Source of the DNA: Fomitopsis serialis
Lineage: Eukaryota > Basidiomycota > Agaricomycetes > Polyporales > Fomitopsidaceae
DNA length: 64,000 nucleotides
Assembly: GCF_022376445.1 (NCBI RefSeq)
Contig: NW_025955131.1
Location: 20,118 to 84,117 of the forward strand
Direction: 5' to 3'
The stretch's first letter is position 1; the number at the start of each line of letters is the position of its first letter. The position numbers were made by a program, and so were the translations under genes. The notes under the pieces were generated by a model that did no database searches, was not told the origin of the DNA, and saw nothing but the letters and a program-made list of their open reading frames with translations. Of the stretch, positions 10,465 through 22,561 are shown piece after piece.

Positions 10465-13400
10465 TCACTTGTACACAAATGAATCAAAGAACAAATCGGA
10501 TATCTTGAGGTTTCCGCAAAGAGTGTTCTTCGCCTCGCCAGCTGGTAGCATGCAGGTCACCGGCAAGAAGGTTTCCATTGGGAATGGACATCGCTTTTGT
10601 AGAAGGGCAACGGCGGGAATAATAGTGTTCTTCACTGCTTGACCGGCAGGGGAGTCTACGCCTTTGAGAACAGCAATACAGACATCAGACAGAGAGGATG
10701 TACCATCTGGCCATCTCAAGAGATTGCCTATATATCTGGAGGTATGACCGTCCATTGATCCCAGCTTCCCCCTAAGGTTCCTCAGGACAATGAGAATGAG
10801 GACGTACATGGTGCCTGCATAGGCATACTGATGTCAAGTAAAGCTTGCCGGTTTAGTACAACACTTACCGCCACCGGCCACCTGTGCAAATTTGCAGCCC
10901 ATGGCATTCCACTTCTCTAGTGTTTTCAGCGAACACATCTTTTTTGCAGTGTTTTGCACCTGAGAGCTCCAGATGGCGCTGATCGTCAGTTTCGGATCCG
11001 AACAACGTAAGCTGGCAAGGAACAAGTCAGGTATGCAATCACACCTCTGAGTGTGTGTCCTGAGGAAGGTGCATACCTGCTAATCTTTCACGCTAGCTGG
11101 ATAAGTCGTACCATTACTGCAAAGTCCGTGGCCTCATGCTCGTGGAACACTTCGGCGCAACATTCAGTAAGTGTGCTCAACGAGGCACCGGCCTCTGGAA
11201 TACTACCGGGCATGAGGACGGACTCTGCCCCACGTAGCACATTCTCACAGCACTGCACAATGGCACTGTCTGTGAGATTCACAGTGAGATCTGAAAAGAA
11301 CGTTTTCACGCTGCCCTTTGATGCATGTGACGGTGCAGAGAGTGGGTCGTTGTCCCATGGGAGCTCCACGGGAGCGGGCGCGGACTGGCAGATCTTGAAT
11401 TTGATGGCCCCACGTGGGCAAGGTGGCATAGGGGGCGCAGCCGGCGCGTCCACTTTGCGGGTGTACGGCTTTTGGGCGGTCAAATGGCGTGTTCAAGTCG
11501 AGCATTGGGGCCCCGCCGAACTGGCACGGTCTGGGACACCGGAAGGAACCACTACTTCTGATAAGGATGTGAGCAATGATTGCAAGTTATACACCATTGC
11601 AGAGCTTACCTGGCGTGACAAGTTGTGGATGTGCTTGAGACCTTGTGCCACGCAAGTATGGGTCGGATACATGAGGCAGTGTCAGCTCTCCTGTAGCTTC
11701 AGATGCCAAGACCGTCAACTTGACACGAATCATAGCATGAGTCATAGTGTACAAACTTTCGACGTTATCACTGCATGTTTGTTGACCTCTGTCCTGTTCA
11801 GATTCAAGATTCGGGCACTGTGCTTCAAGGTGCCGCGCTGTGCCATCTGTGGAAGTGCAGTTGTTCAGAGCGCAACGGGAGGTGGGGCGTACAACATACC
11901 TTCCATGACCGGTGAGCACGTTGAACTGGAGTGGCCAAGTCGTGATTGACTTGACATGTGCTTGTAAGGTTTGTGGGATGCGGGGGACTTGGATTTGGGT
12001 TCTGCAGTCTTGCGAGGAAGGCACACAATGCAGGACTGAGATCCGGTGTACACACGAGCAACTCAATCAGGCGCGAACATTCCTCTTCTGACATGAACAT
12101 TGCCGCGTTGATGGTGTGTTGTGCATGTGACGGTAAGTATGGCGCTATGCGTTGAGGACACCTGTGGCTTGGTGCTTGCATATGTTCACACTTTGGGACA
12201 TAGAATTCGAAATTCAATGGCTATTTCTACGGACGGGACATAGATTGTGATGAACTACTAAGTACAAGCGACGGGCAGGAACACAACTTTACTAACAACA
12301 TGGGACTATTGTACATACTCATTGCATGGTCACCGCGGACCTCGACGCTACCCCAGAGTGGACACTCTGATTCACTGGTGTTCCATTTGGCGAGTCCGAG
12401 TCGTACGTCCTATCACCATGTTGCTAGGCACGGCGCAACTCTTGAACTCCTCGTGTGGAGCGTGCTCCTCCGCGTAGAGATCATCCGCCTTGGTCGTCCG
12501 CGTCTCACGCTCCTTTGGAGTGGGCTTCGGGCGAGGTGGAGGTGTAACGAGGTGTCGTCTCTTGGCGAACTCCGCCACACAATCGATGTCCTCGGCCATT
12601 GGGGCAGGCGCATCCGGATTGCCATCCACGGGCAGGACCCTCTTGAGGGCCATGTTCACGCCATGCAGGTATTGTACCATACCTTGCAAGCCCGTTGGCT
12701 CCATCTTGATGGACCAGCGGAACTTCAATTTGTTGAAGCAATCACGGGTTTGAGGATCGCGCCAAGTGCCACACCTTCGATGAGGTCGGGTAATGGATTG
12801 GCGCGATGGGTACAGTGACGTCCATTGGCAGGTTCAAGTGTCTTTCCACTTCGTCGGAGAGTTTGCAGTCCCCGCTGATTAGAACCTCGTCGACCCACAC
12901 GTGTATGCTTTGTGAACACCTGTCGTCCACCGACCTGCAACCACCTCCGTTGCGTGCCGCACGACTTCATCCGGGAGCGCCAAACAAACGCCATCTTGGC
13001 CTTCGTAGTCGGGGCTGCTGTGGTCAACCCCCTTCGGCATGAGATTCGGTATGGTGTAGCTGTGCAGGACGGGCTGGCAAGAATACATCGGTCATCAGCT
13101 TCCGTAGTCCGGCCCAGCCAGTACCAGGCACTTACCGTTGCCAAGCCAGCCTCAATGTATGGGTTGACCTTGTTCGGCTCCGCATTGTCGTGTATGTCGC
13201 AGACCCTCAGAAGGTTGGTCAGGAGAAAAATGAAGAGTGTTGCCGTGATGCGGCCGATGAGCTGCTTCCCCTTCCGCTTGAAGCCTGTGCAAAGAATGTC
13301 GTTTGCGTGACTGCACCGGGGACGAACCCATCGACGTTGGGCAGGACAGGCGGGGTCCATGTACTTGAACTCTTGAACCTTGATCCCTATGAAAAGGACA

Positions 13401-14995
13401 GGGCCACCGTGTTTGTTGTCCTCCCCGTCGGCTTCGACCATGGCCTTTCGTAGCTAGGGAAAGTCAGCATCATCTGAGGTGGGAATCACCGTACTTACCT
13501 CTCCGACCATCTCTTCGACGGTCTGCGTATCCCTGGCCTGAACAACAATCACATCGTCGAAATGGGCAGCTTCTCAGTCATCGACTCCGTGACCCCATCC
13601 TCTGACTCCACCTCCACCCCGCCTCGGCCTCTCCTCCTCCTCCTCCTCCTCTGCCTCAGCATCAGCCTCCTCAGCATTGTCCTCCCCCGCATCTTCCTCC
13701 TCCGCCATCACCGGCAGGGCGCCGGGCGTGTGGGGGATGTCGTTCGAGTATTGAATGCCCACGATTCCGTCCGGTATTTGACGGGATTCCTCATCGGCAA
13801 CCAGGCGGTTGCAATCAATGAGAATTCGTTGGCGTGGGTCGACTGCGATGTTTGCCCATTCAGAGGCGTGCAACATGGCAACATTGACGACTTCATGGAG
13901 GGCGCGCGCTGACATGACGAGGAGAGTATGGCTCTCCCTACGATATCGAAAACTGGGGGTATGTGTCAGAAACGGCAGACACGGAAAGATTAGTACCCAC
14001 GATATGAAGTCGAGTATTTCTGGGTTGTCGTCGATGAACGTGCAAATCTCGTTCCAGGTGTCCTCGGACACGTCGGGGCGAGTCTGTATAAACATAAATC
14101 AGTGGGGGCCAATGTAATGAAGCCAGTGGAGCCAGCTGCTCACCGTCCACTGATCAATGAGGGCCGGAAAGTCGGGGTCTTGCAGTAAAGGCCCAAAGAC
14201 TTGCGGAGCCAGGGGCCACAAACGGTAGATGCATGTGAGAGGGGCATCGTGGGTGATCTCTGAGATGTCGGAATTGCAGTGCCCCAACCTCACATTGCCC
14301 GTGGGGTCCATTATGGGCGAAGAGAATGTATGCCCGTGAGATGAAGGTGGTGAAGATGTGACTGTGTTAGACGGTTAGCAATTACGGTCTGTTTGATTGC
14401 CACATGGACTTACAGTCTGTGTCCGCACCAAATGACCTGTTGGAAGCGTATTCGTCCAAACTTGTGCGGTGGGTCTCAAGGGGGGGCTTGTGCTCAGCCA
14501 CGTTGATGTAGTGAGGGTAGTGATTGTCATCTCCGGTGGGGGATGTGATCCGGGGGGAGTGCAAGTGACGGTACTGCGATGAGGCCATGAGGATGGGAAG
14601 ATCAGCAAACATGAATGACACGGAACCTTGGTCAGGGTAGATAAGGGACGTACCGTTAGTTTAGGCATCAAGTGACCACAACTGACACGTCCACCAGGGG
14701 TGCCACAACCTTGGGGACCCTTGGTGAGTACTTCTACAACTTCCATGGTTCTCAAATGCTGTTCTAAAGTTAGCGGCCAATGCACAGACCAATGGGGACA
14801 CACACAACTCAAAGCAGACCGCACGGAGTCCCGCATAACGGCCTGCGACGTTGCACAGGACCACTTGTGCCGCCTGGCTGACCCTTTGCAAGACTTCCCA
14901 TATTTGGATGTTTCCCCCCACCGGAGGGTCTCCAAATATGGTATGCCATCAAATGCATGGTCGGGCGAATCAGTGCCGTGCGGAATGGATGTCAA
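10465..14995 (-). CDS. Large multi-exon orphan gene between two inward-facing element ends
   Basis: At least ten coding segments alternate with short GT-AG gaps on the minus strand. Clear joins include ...LIDQWT / TRPDVSEDTWNE... (intron about 14090-14150), ...DFISW / FRYRRESH..., ...KFAQVAGG / TMYVLILI... and a last exon ending FFDSFVYK-stop at 10488. One exon (about 13575-13960) ends in a long acidic run of Glu. Others contain HHSSPDYEG-like, VWVDEVLISG and KRRHLVTPPPRPKP stretches. I do not recognise a domain. The gene lies between 10201 and 15027, where two copies of the family terminus face each other. It could be host DNA caught between two insertions or cargo of a composite element. 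Exact exon ends and the start are not resolved. Confidence 0.45.
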
Positions 14996-15026
14996 TGCGG
15001 TGGAATGTACCGCTTCAGTTCAAATG

Positions 15027-15920
15027 GTAACTACGATCCCTGAGGTACGAAGGTATCGTTCTTATGATGGACCACCATGAAACACCTTAGCAATTCCTCC
15101 GGAATGGCAGTTTGTTCCCACAGTGCACGTGACATTCAGCCACCCAGATAAGTAGAGATAAGTAACTGTTAGTATGAGTTACTTATCTGAGTCTGAAATT
15201 TCAGACTCCCAGACGACGCGACTTGCACCAGCAGATACAAACAAATGCAGTGGTTAAGCGCTCAGTTATGGATATGAGGGCCATGAAACACCTTAGCAGT
15301 TCCCCCAATAAGGAAACTGATAAACATATCATGTGACTGGCAGCTGGGTGGCTCAATCCTGCAAGCGCTTACACACTGTAGTGCCTATATAGTCTCAGCC
15401 AGTAACAAATCATAGTATACATAATATGCTCCCCTTATAGTCCTTCATTCACAGAGTATACAGCAATTTTACTCAGTATAGACAGTCACTGGCTAACTCA
15501 GAAAATGCAAAACAAAAAAATGCACATACGCCTCTGCAGATTCAATGTGTTTCTTTATGACTCAAATATGTTCTATGTGTACACTGCAATGTATATGTGT
15601 TGTTTAGACACTGTGGACAGCTCATTCGCTTCTATGATGGAGCCAACAAGGATAACGATGGGTAATGTGAGCATCCTTTGCCCTATTGTGCTCCATATAT
15701 CCCATGTAGTGATCACTGTTGCAGCTCAAAGCAACAATACACTGGTGTTGGATGTGACTGTATATTTCCCACATTTTCTGCATTTGTCTGAGCCCCATAT
15801 GCACTAATTTGTGTATGATACCTCTTTGGGAAGGCCACATACTCCATATGGCAATTGTGCAGCCACTGGCTTTGTCTTGCACACAGTCAGGATACATATA
15901 TGCATCTGTACTTTATGGAG
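15027..15920. repeat. Inverted copy of the element terminus, start of a truncated element
   Basis: Begins TACGATCCCTGAGGTACGAA and is the inverted counterpart of 6660-7551 over its whole length, including the CTTTGGGAAGG...CCATATGG block and the CCAGTGGCTTTGTC block near the inner end. No opposite terminus follows before the composition changes near 16.5 kb, so the element to its right is truncated or uses a different end. Confidence 0.75.
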
Positions 15921-16890
15921 AACTGGGAAAGCTAATCTAGCAATATATATGGTCATGCTCTAGGTACCAAGGTTACAGACAGGACAATCTGATTTTGACA
16001 CATATATAAAGTACACAGCCATATCACCCATGTTCCATGCATAGGTTCAGCCCATACAAAAAGGCTATGCTACATTACAATATACCTCATGATATGAAGT
16101 CACACAAGTGACATGCTCCAGATCAATAAGTTGCCTGTATTTATCCCTATTGTTCATCAGGGTCTTCAGGCATGATTTTGTGAAGTTATTCATTGTTCAT
16201 AAAGCACATATTAGCCTGCACAAAATGTAAAATCTACCAAGTGTATTGCAAGGATCCCACTGAGATTATAGTAGAATGTCATTGCTAGCATCACATCTGT
16301 TATTTATTCAATCACACTTTGTTATCACTGCTGTCACACAGTGTTATCACTTCCATCACACAGGGTTATCATGTCTGTGACATGGTGTTATCATGTTTGC
16401 TACAATCCAACCATGTTGTCTATCTATCATAGACAGGGCAATGTACAATGAGGAAGTTCTACCTTAGGCAGAGTCTCATACTGAATGAATAACCCATACA
16501 TGACTTTCTGTCACTGGGGGCAAAATGCGATGTTCTGGGCAGGAATATGGTGAGGGCATGTGATGATTAGCTAAAGAATCCTGACGATATTTCGCACAAG
16601 GATATTGCGGGTATTGCTTAAGTAATCCTAAGATACACGGAGGCGGAACATGGTACGATATAATACAAATGTTTGTTGCCCAGATATGGGTCACGTAATA
16701 TGCTCCGCTCAAGTATGTCGAGAGCACGCTACATATTCCCCGCACACTTTTCTCGAACAGATTGTAAGACAATGATAGCTTTCCTGGCCCAGGATATACA
16801 TGAAACAGGGAACGACTATTCGAAATATACTCGTTCAGAATACTCAGGTAATACACGAACTTTCCAGACCTGGTACAAGGCAACACGATA
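15921..16890. other. AT-rich remnant without a supported gene
   Basis: Probable decayed interior of the truncated element starting at 15027. Around 16320-16400 there is a short run of related units built on TGTTATCA(C/T)...TCACACAG. No convincing coding segment on either strand. Confidence 0.4.
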
Positions 16891-16897
16891 CCAAATT

Positions 16898-17113
16898 CGA
16901 CGACCGCGATCTCGATCTCGACAACGACCGCGATCTCGATCTCGACAACGACCGCGACATCGACCACGATCTCGACCGCGACACCGACCACGATCTCGAC
17001 CGCGACATCGACCACGATCTCGACACCGACCACGATCCCGACCGCGACACCGACCACGATCCCGACCGCGACGCCGACCGCGACGTCGACCGCGATCTCG
17101 ACGACGATCTTGA
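16898..17113. repeat. CGANNN hexanucleotide repeat, open in several frames on both strands
   Basis: About 36 consecutive hexamers begin with CGA (CGACCG, CGATCT, CGACAA, CGACAC and so on). On the plus strand one frame gives an Asp-X dipeptide series (DRDLDLDND) and another an Arg-X series (RPRSRSRQ). The minus strand gives a Val/Ile/Ala series or Ser-Arg series. Long open frames of 121-221 codons overlap here on both strands purely because the hexamer lacks stops. I would not call a gene on length alone. Confidence 0.85.
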
Positions 17114-17482
17114 ACGCCACGTCGAACACAATGTCGACCACATCGAAAACGAATCAGCGATCTCGACAACGATCTCGACATCGACCTCGACAGTGGATGC
17201 GATAGCCAACTACGACATGTACTACCATCCACAGCGATCATGACAGTCAGTGGCAAAAGCAACTTAGATCCAATTTCGGCAATGTGACCGCCGACGCAGC
17301 GGTCTGAGAACGATTGATACACTACTGACTACTATATGTACAACCTACCGCATTCAGCGCAATGACCACTTCATCGGAAACAGCTCCGCGTCCATCTGCA
17401 GGTCAACGTTGCTCGTCGCCTCGTCCTAGAACGATCGACATCAGCGCCTAAACCCCTGTACGAGCACGGCGGGACTGAGACT

Positions 17483-17875
17483 GACGAGGACGATGATGCG
17501 GCTGTTCTTCGCCAACGCTCGATAGAGCACCAACATCCGCTTCTCGCCAGCGGAGTAGTTGCTCCCCTCGTCGCCGACGAGAGAGTCCAGCCTGAACTTC
17601 GCCTCCGCCACGGCGTCATGCGCCCCGTTCTGCGGCAGTAGCCACGTCCGCTGGATGGCAGAGATCAATTGCGCATCCGTGCGGGTGCCCTCTGAGTCTC
17701 TACGGGGATATTGATCAGGCATCGTCAACGTGGTGTGCATGACAGTGGACGTACAGGTTCTGACGGAGTGCTCCCTTGAAGAGCACGTTGTCTTGCGGGA
17801 CGAGAGCAAGGCGGCTGCGCACGCTGTGTCTTCAACCCGATATTGCACGTGTCCACGCCGTCAAGATTTGAGCAT
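17483..17875 (-). pseudogene. ABCC-type transporter, second nucleotide-binding-domain fragment
   Basis: Minus-strand reading gives, in order, DGVDT..IGL, a one-base frame break, RSRLALVPQDNVLF (Q-loop), and RQNL. A 55-nt intron follows (17700-17754; splicing restores NLDSEGT), then DAQLISAIQRTWL and YSAGEKRMLVLYRAL (signature loop). The order and motifs are those of NBD2 of ABCC multidrug/conjugate exporters. The sequence stops abruptly after IIVLV, just before the Walker B aspartate, where unrelated sequence begins. Walker A is absent. It sits directly downstream of the Prp22 relic on the same strand. Loss of Walker A, loss of the Walker B acid and a frameshift together indicate a dead fragment. 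Confidence 0.8.
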
Positions 17876-17949
17876 ATAGCATGTTTCAGCCGAAAGTTTG
17901 ACTCTGTAAGCGTATCAGAAACTGAACAACTTCCAAACAGATGGCGACA

Positions 17950-19830
17950 TACCGAGCGAGCACTCCTCTTGATCTTTGACAGTCTCCATTCGTCTGATAT
18001 TCGTACTGCAGACCGTTGTAAGTAATCCGTCATCCCTTCAAGACACAAAAAACGTACCTTGTTGAACAGCGGCTCGATTTTCTCTTGCTTCTTCCGCTTG
18101 CTGATCTTGTTCGCGTCGGCGACCTTTGTGGCGCCACTTCGACCAGCCACTAGGGCTCGATGGCTGTGACATTATGGCAGTACTCTCTCGTCGTGAGGAT
18201 GAGCTCGTGGTAGATGCACCACTCAGGGTTACGGTTGACTAGCGCGGACGACGGGTGGATGTACACTGGCGTGCCCTCCACGAGCGTCTTGTAGCCCTCC
18301 TGCGGGTCTTTCTTTGCCGCGTGACGGAAGTACCCGGAGCAGATAGCTCTACGGACGCGATTGTAGTCTCGCCCGGCTGAAATGATCCCGTATTCATAAC
18401 TATAAAGGTACCAGATGAGTCAGTCACGAACGGAAAACATACGAGTGCCCGATTGCAACGCACCGATCCATGATACCCAACAGCTGCTTCCGTACATCCT
18501 GTGTCCTTCGCATGCTTCGCGCCTGAATGAAGTTCTCGTAACACCACGGGTTCGAGAAGTTGCTCGCTTTCCAGCCGTTGTACACGGTCAGTAGCGTCAG
18601 ATGGTCGCCCTCTGGTTGATGGAACTTGGCCTTCTTCGAGTCTGCCTGTCCCTGCTTCTCCTTAGGACGGTAGAAGATGCTTTGAACGGACAACATCGCT
18701 ACAATGGAGAGGATCTCCTCGGAACACCCCAGCTCCACCGAAGCGATTAACATCTTTGCGAGCGGGGGTTCCATGGGGAAATCGGCCATCTTGCGGCCCA
18801 CTTTCGTCAGAAGACCTTCGTCGTCCAGCGCTGACAAGGCATAGAGCGATTCGAGCGCGGTCAACATCGTCTGTGCGGGCGGCGCGTCCATGAAGTCGAA
18901 GCTGAGAAGATCGTTGATACCCATCGCCTTCAACATGAGGATGATATGCGCCAGGTTCGTTCGCTGAATGTCAGGAATGGAACTCGGCAACATCTCGTTC
19001 CGGAATGCGGTTTCAGTGTAGAGCCGATAGCATTTCCCTGGGCCCGTACGACCCGCACGGCCAGCGCGTTGTCGTGCTTGAGCCTGGGAGATAGGCATAA
19101 CGACGAGCGAGTCCATTCCCAGCTTTGGATCGTACGCGTTCTGCTTTGAGAAGCCCGGATTGATGACACAGTAAATGCCTGTGATCGTCAAGCTGGTCTC
19201 TGCGACTTTCGTGAAACGACCACTTTGCGAGAGCCAGGAGGCGTCGGATCGAAGACTCGCGGTTGAACCTCCGAGGGCAGCGCGGAGTAGATGGGAAGGA
19301 TGATGAGCTCGGGGACCTTCTGGCCAAGTGCCTTCAGACGCTCGTACAGGATCTCGCACGTCGTGTCGATCTCCTCCTGGCCCGTCAAGAACAGCAAGAT
19401 ATCGCCAGGAGGCTCGGACAGGTGAATCTGCATGACGGTGATAAGCGAGGCATCGAGGTAGTCCGTCTCGGGCTCCTTCGTATACAGGATCTCCACAGGG
19501 TATGTGCGACCCGGTATCGTGAAGATAGGGCATCCGAAGAAGTACTTGGCGAACTTCTCGGCATCGAGGGTAGCCGAAGTGACCTTGAGGTCTGGGCGAC
19601 GCTTCATGGCCTCTGCAGAACGTATCAGCAGGCTATCGCATGCACGAAAGTGTTGCTGACTTACTCTTCAACAGACCGAACAGCACGTCGGTGTGGATGG
19701 TTCGCTCGTGCACCTCATCAAGCATGATGAGCAAGTATGCACTGACATCGGGATCGACGAGACACTCTCGCTGCAGCATGCCGTCCGTCGTAATGCCAGT
19801 CAGCGATTCTGCGCGTATCATTGTGAGCGA
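17950..19830 (-). pseudogene. Prp22/DHX8-type DEAH-box splicing helicase, 5'-truncated and decayed
   Basis: Reading from 19830 downwards gives [14 protein letters not shown], motif II as DEVH rather than DEAH, a 52-nt intron (19613-19664), SAT (motif III), [20 protein letters not shown], and FLTGQEEID. Motif VI ([20 protein letters not shown]) and the long conserved C-terminal region follow. Introns at 18400-18463 and 18006-18057 splice in phase. Prp22 releases mRNA from the spliceosome; this copy cannot. Walker A and everything upstream are missing, a base is lost in the TNIAETS motif (about 19205), and TAG replaces the codon before WLVEVAP (about 18157). Two more indels lie near 18140 and 17995, and two residues are deleted before VTSAT. 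An intact copy must exist elsewhere in the genome. Confidence 0.85.
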
Positions 19831-20150
19831 GGGAAGAGTGGGGATACTGATGCAGCGTACCTGCATCTGCTCGGGTTGCGCTTCTTCGGGCTCCTTGCCT
19901 GCGCCGAGTGCAGTGGACTCGTCGATCATTACTCACGGCCAATCGCCCCAGACCATAACAGTGTCATATCCTGCGCGGCCGAGGCGGTCACCTGTCTGCC
20001 ATCTCCGCCTTGAGCACGCTCTACACTTCACACGCGAACCGGGTCGTCCCGCGCTCGACCCTACGGCTCACTGCGTCCAGCGCGCGCAGGCGACGGTTCG
20101 CAGCAGTGAGAAGTGCGCAAACAAACACCCTGGGACACTGCGCCACAGCG
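19790..20150. repeat. Segmental duplication, copy 1 (partner 26750-27452)
   Basis: Shares the stretches GCGATTCTGCGC, CTCCTTGC(C/T)TGCGCC, CGGCCAATCGCCCCA and GAGGCGGTCACCTGTCT with 26750-27452, interrupted by insertions in the second copy. It joins the helicase relic to the 1.1-kb repeat that follows. The same order (1.1-kb repeat, helicase piece, ABCC piece, on the minus strand) occurs in both places. Confidence 0.7.
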
Positions 20151-21200
20151 AGTAGGCTCGCTCTACCGCTCATCAAGAGCGGGAGCTCACCATCCGGTCA
20201 TCAACGCATGGTCGAAACCAAAACGGACGACCGGAGCGAGAGGGGGGCGGCGGACGGGCGCGCGAGGCGCGGGGCCAGTCCGACGAAACGACCCCATGTC
20301 GACTTGGACCTCGACGCGGAGGAAGCACCACATCGTTTCGTCTTGTGTTGTGCCAACGCAAGACCGAACGATCTGGTGCAGTTTGGATATCTTCGCGGCA
20401 AGCGATGTCTTCGCCAGCGCATTCGGCGCGGCAAGTACAGGGTAGGATGTTTGCCGTCTATCCAGGAAAACGAGTTAGTATGGAATCAAAGAGACGTTTC
20501 ACGCCACGCACCTCTTCTTCGTGCCCGGGCATAGCCCTCCTATGGTACCGCTCCACCGGCTGCGCGACTTGGAGCTCGCCGCCCTTTGTCTCTGTTGCTT
20601 TGCCGCGACACAGACGCGCCCGCTACACTGCGATCGCTGAGACTGACTCGCACAGCTGACACTGTCCCATCCACGGTCGAAGGCGTGAAACGGAGGTGGT
20701 CGTCGCCTTGGACCTGTGGGTCGATTTCGGGTGGCGGTGAATCTGCCATCGGCGACAGTCTCCTGCATATATAGGTCAGCTTTGTGAAAGGACACGCGGA
20801 GAGCGCACTTACAGATCGCCGCACAGCGATATCCTGCCGACGTTCCGCAGGGATTCGTCGCGCCGACACCTTATGTTGACTCCCATGTCGGTCGACTTGG
20901 CGGACGTCCTCGCGGGCTAAGCCGCCGTGCTTCAACCCGCCAGCTGGCGGGTCCCTTCGTTCCGGGCGGGCCTCAGACGAACAACGACAGCGGGGCTGCG
21001 ACGGAGCTGCAGCAGCAGCAGCTGCTGCGGGGTGGGGCAGGGGTGGTGGGCGTGGTGGTGGGCGTGGTGAGCGTTGAGCGCCGCCGCATGTAGCACGACG
21101 GGCTGCAAGTCGTCGGGTCGCGGGGCGTGAGAGGATGACGCAAGTCATCATTAGCGCCGCGACATCCTCATGTCGAACTCGAAAACATATCGGCACCCCG
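20150..21200. repeat. Diverged copy of the 1.1-kb repeat
   Basis: Starts with GCTCGCTCTACCGCTCATCA and follows the order of the identical copies at 27452, 38253 and 46562, but with many substitutions and indels, including a run of CAG/CTG-like triplets near 21010. On the minus strand a long frame spans 20540-21550 here, whereas the other copies split it into two frames. This is probably the oldest of the four copies. Confidence 0.8.
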
Positions 21201-21621
21201 AGTCGCGCGCGGAGGAGCTGCTTAGTGGGAAGAAGAGCTATCGACATTTTGAGCTGGTGTTGTCCGTAGGCGTAACGGAGAAATAATATTGGACATCGCT
21301 GTGCGATCGAAGAAAGTAAACGAGTATAGACGTTTCGCGGCGGGCGTAGTGAGTAGTGACCAATAGAATATGATTGAGTTGATCCATATGTCCTGGCTGA
21401 TCTCAGTGACAAGCTGGGTAGTCTGGCAGGCCGTCTGAACGTTCTGAGAATCCTACCTGACGACTTAGCATTGAAAATCGAGGTCAGAAGGGCAGCGAAA
21501 AGGCACGAAGGCGTAGCTTTGGAACTGTCACGGTACTGCATTGTCCTCACCTCTCAGCCAGGTGGATCTGCGCATCCATCAACAGATTCGTACGCAGACA
21601 AAGCAGCACATGCTGGCGTGA

Positions 21622-21629
21622 CTATATAA
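21622..21629 (+). promoter_or_regulatory. TATA box of the 233-aa orphan gene
   Basis: CTATATAAG lies about 60 bases before the ATG at 21686, a usual distance for a fungal TATA element. Confidence 0.5.
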
Positions 21630-21685
21630 GATTCGACCGGCTGGAGAGTCGTGTCCCTCAACTCTCACCTGGCAATTGTCGAAGG

Positions 21686-22561
21686 ATGGCCACTCCCCGA
21701 TGGCTCCAGCTCACCAACCCGCGTTACTTATCCGATGATGAACTGGAAAACATCAGTTCTGCAGCCTCCCTGCTTGTGACTTTATCCCCTGTCGACATTA
21801 CTGGAATCCCGGCACATGTCACCTATTGCCAGGTCATTGGGGTGCTGGTGAGCCACTGATTCAATTCATTCATGCTCAACAGAGTCCTGAATACTCATTG
21901 ACAATTACGGCAGCACCGCATCCGGTTGCTCTGTAACTATTTCACTTATGCCCTCGAGTGGCTGGACATTGTCGAAGATCGCGTTGAGATCGATTGGAAT
22001 GTCGCTGATCGTCCCTATGAACGTCACGAATGGGTGAGTGCCCTCGAGTGATCTTCTTGGGCAGAGAGCTTATGTCGGCGAGCCAGAACAGTGCTGTCCT
22101 CGCGCAAGCGACCGCCATGACGCACCCTCACGTGTACAGAGAGCCCGGACCCCCTCGGGCGGGGCAGTTGAGCCGCGAATGGAGGCGCCACCTCCGACAC
22201 AATTTGTCCGGTAAGTGAAGTCTCCTTGGCTCAATACTGTCTGTCCTAACGTTATATACCCTTAGACTTCATGCGCATCAACCTTGGCTACTTTGCCCAT
22301 ACTACGACTACTATTCACGTTGTCCAGGTCTTCGAAAGGGTGGGTAAAATCAAATTCAATGCTGTGTACAACATACTGACGCACCGAGGATCTCAGCGTG
22401 CTTGGGGCATACGCTTCTTAGTTGAAGGGAACATCAATGGGGAACAGCGATCAAACATCACAGTCAATGCTCTGGAACACTTGTCGCTGGACCTCTCGAC
22501 TGCTGTGCCGGCAATCCGGCGTGCACGCTCTATGCGTGAGCTAGGCTCGGATTACTACTGA
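21686..22561 (+). CDS. Intact four-exon orphan gene, 233 aa
   Basis: Exons 21686-21847, 21914-22033, 22087-22210 and 22266-22561 join in phase across introns of 66, 53 and 55 nt with standard GT-AG ends (702 coding bases with the stop). The protein starts MATPRWLQLTNPRYLSDDEL, contains HRIRLLCNYFTYALEWLDIV in exon 2 and MRINLGYFAHTTTTIHVVQV in exon 4, and ends GSDYY. It has no signal peptide or membrane helix and I do not recognise a family. It is one of the few undamaged genes in the duplicated patchwork, which argues that it is expressed and kept. Acceptor choice for exon 3 (22086) is fixed by phase. Confidence 0.8.

Noticed and set aside
16476..17322. Long overlapping open frames (121-221 codons) on both strands around 16.5-17.3 kb
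   Set aside because: They exist because the CGANNN repeat has no stop in those frames; no splice structure, start context or non-repeat conservation supports any of them.
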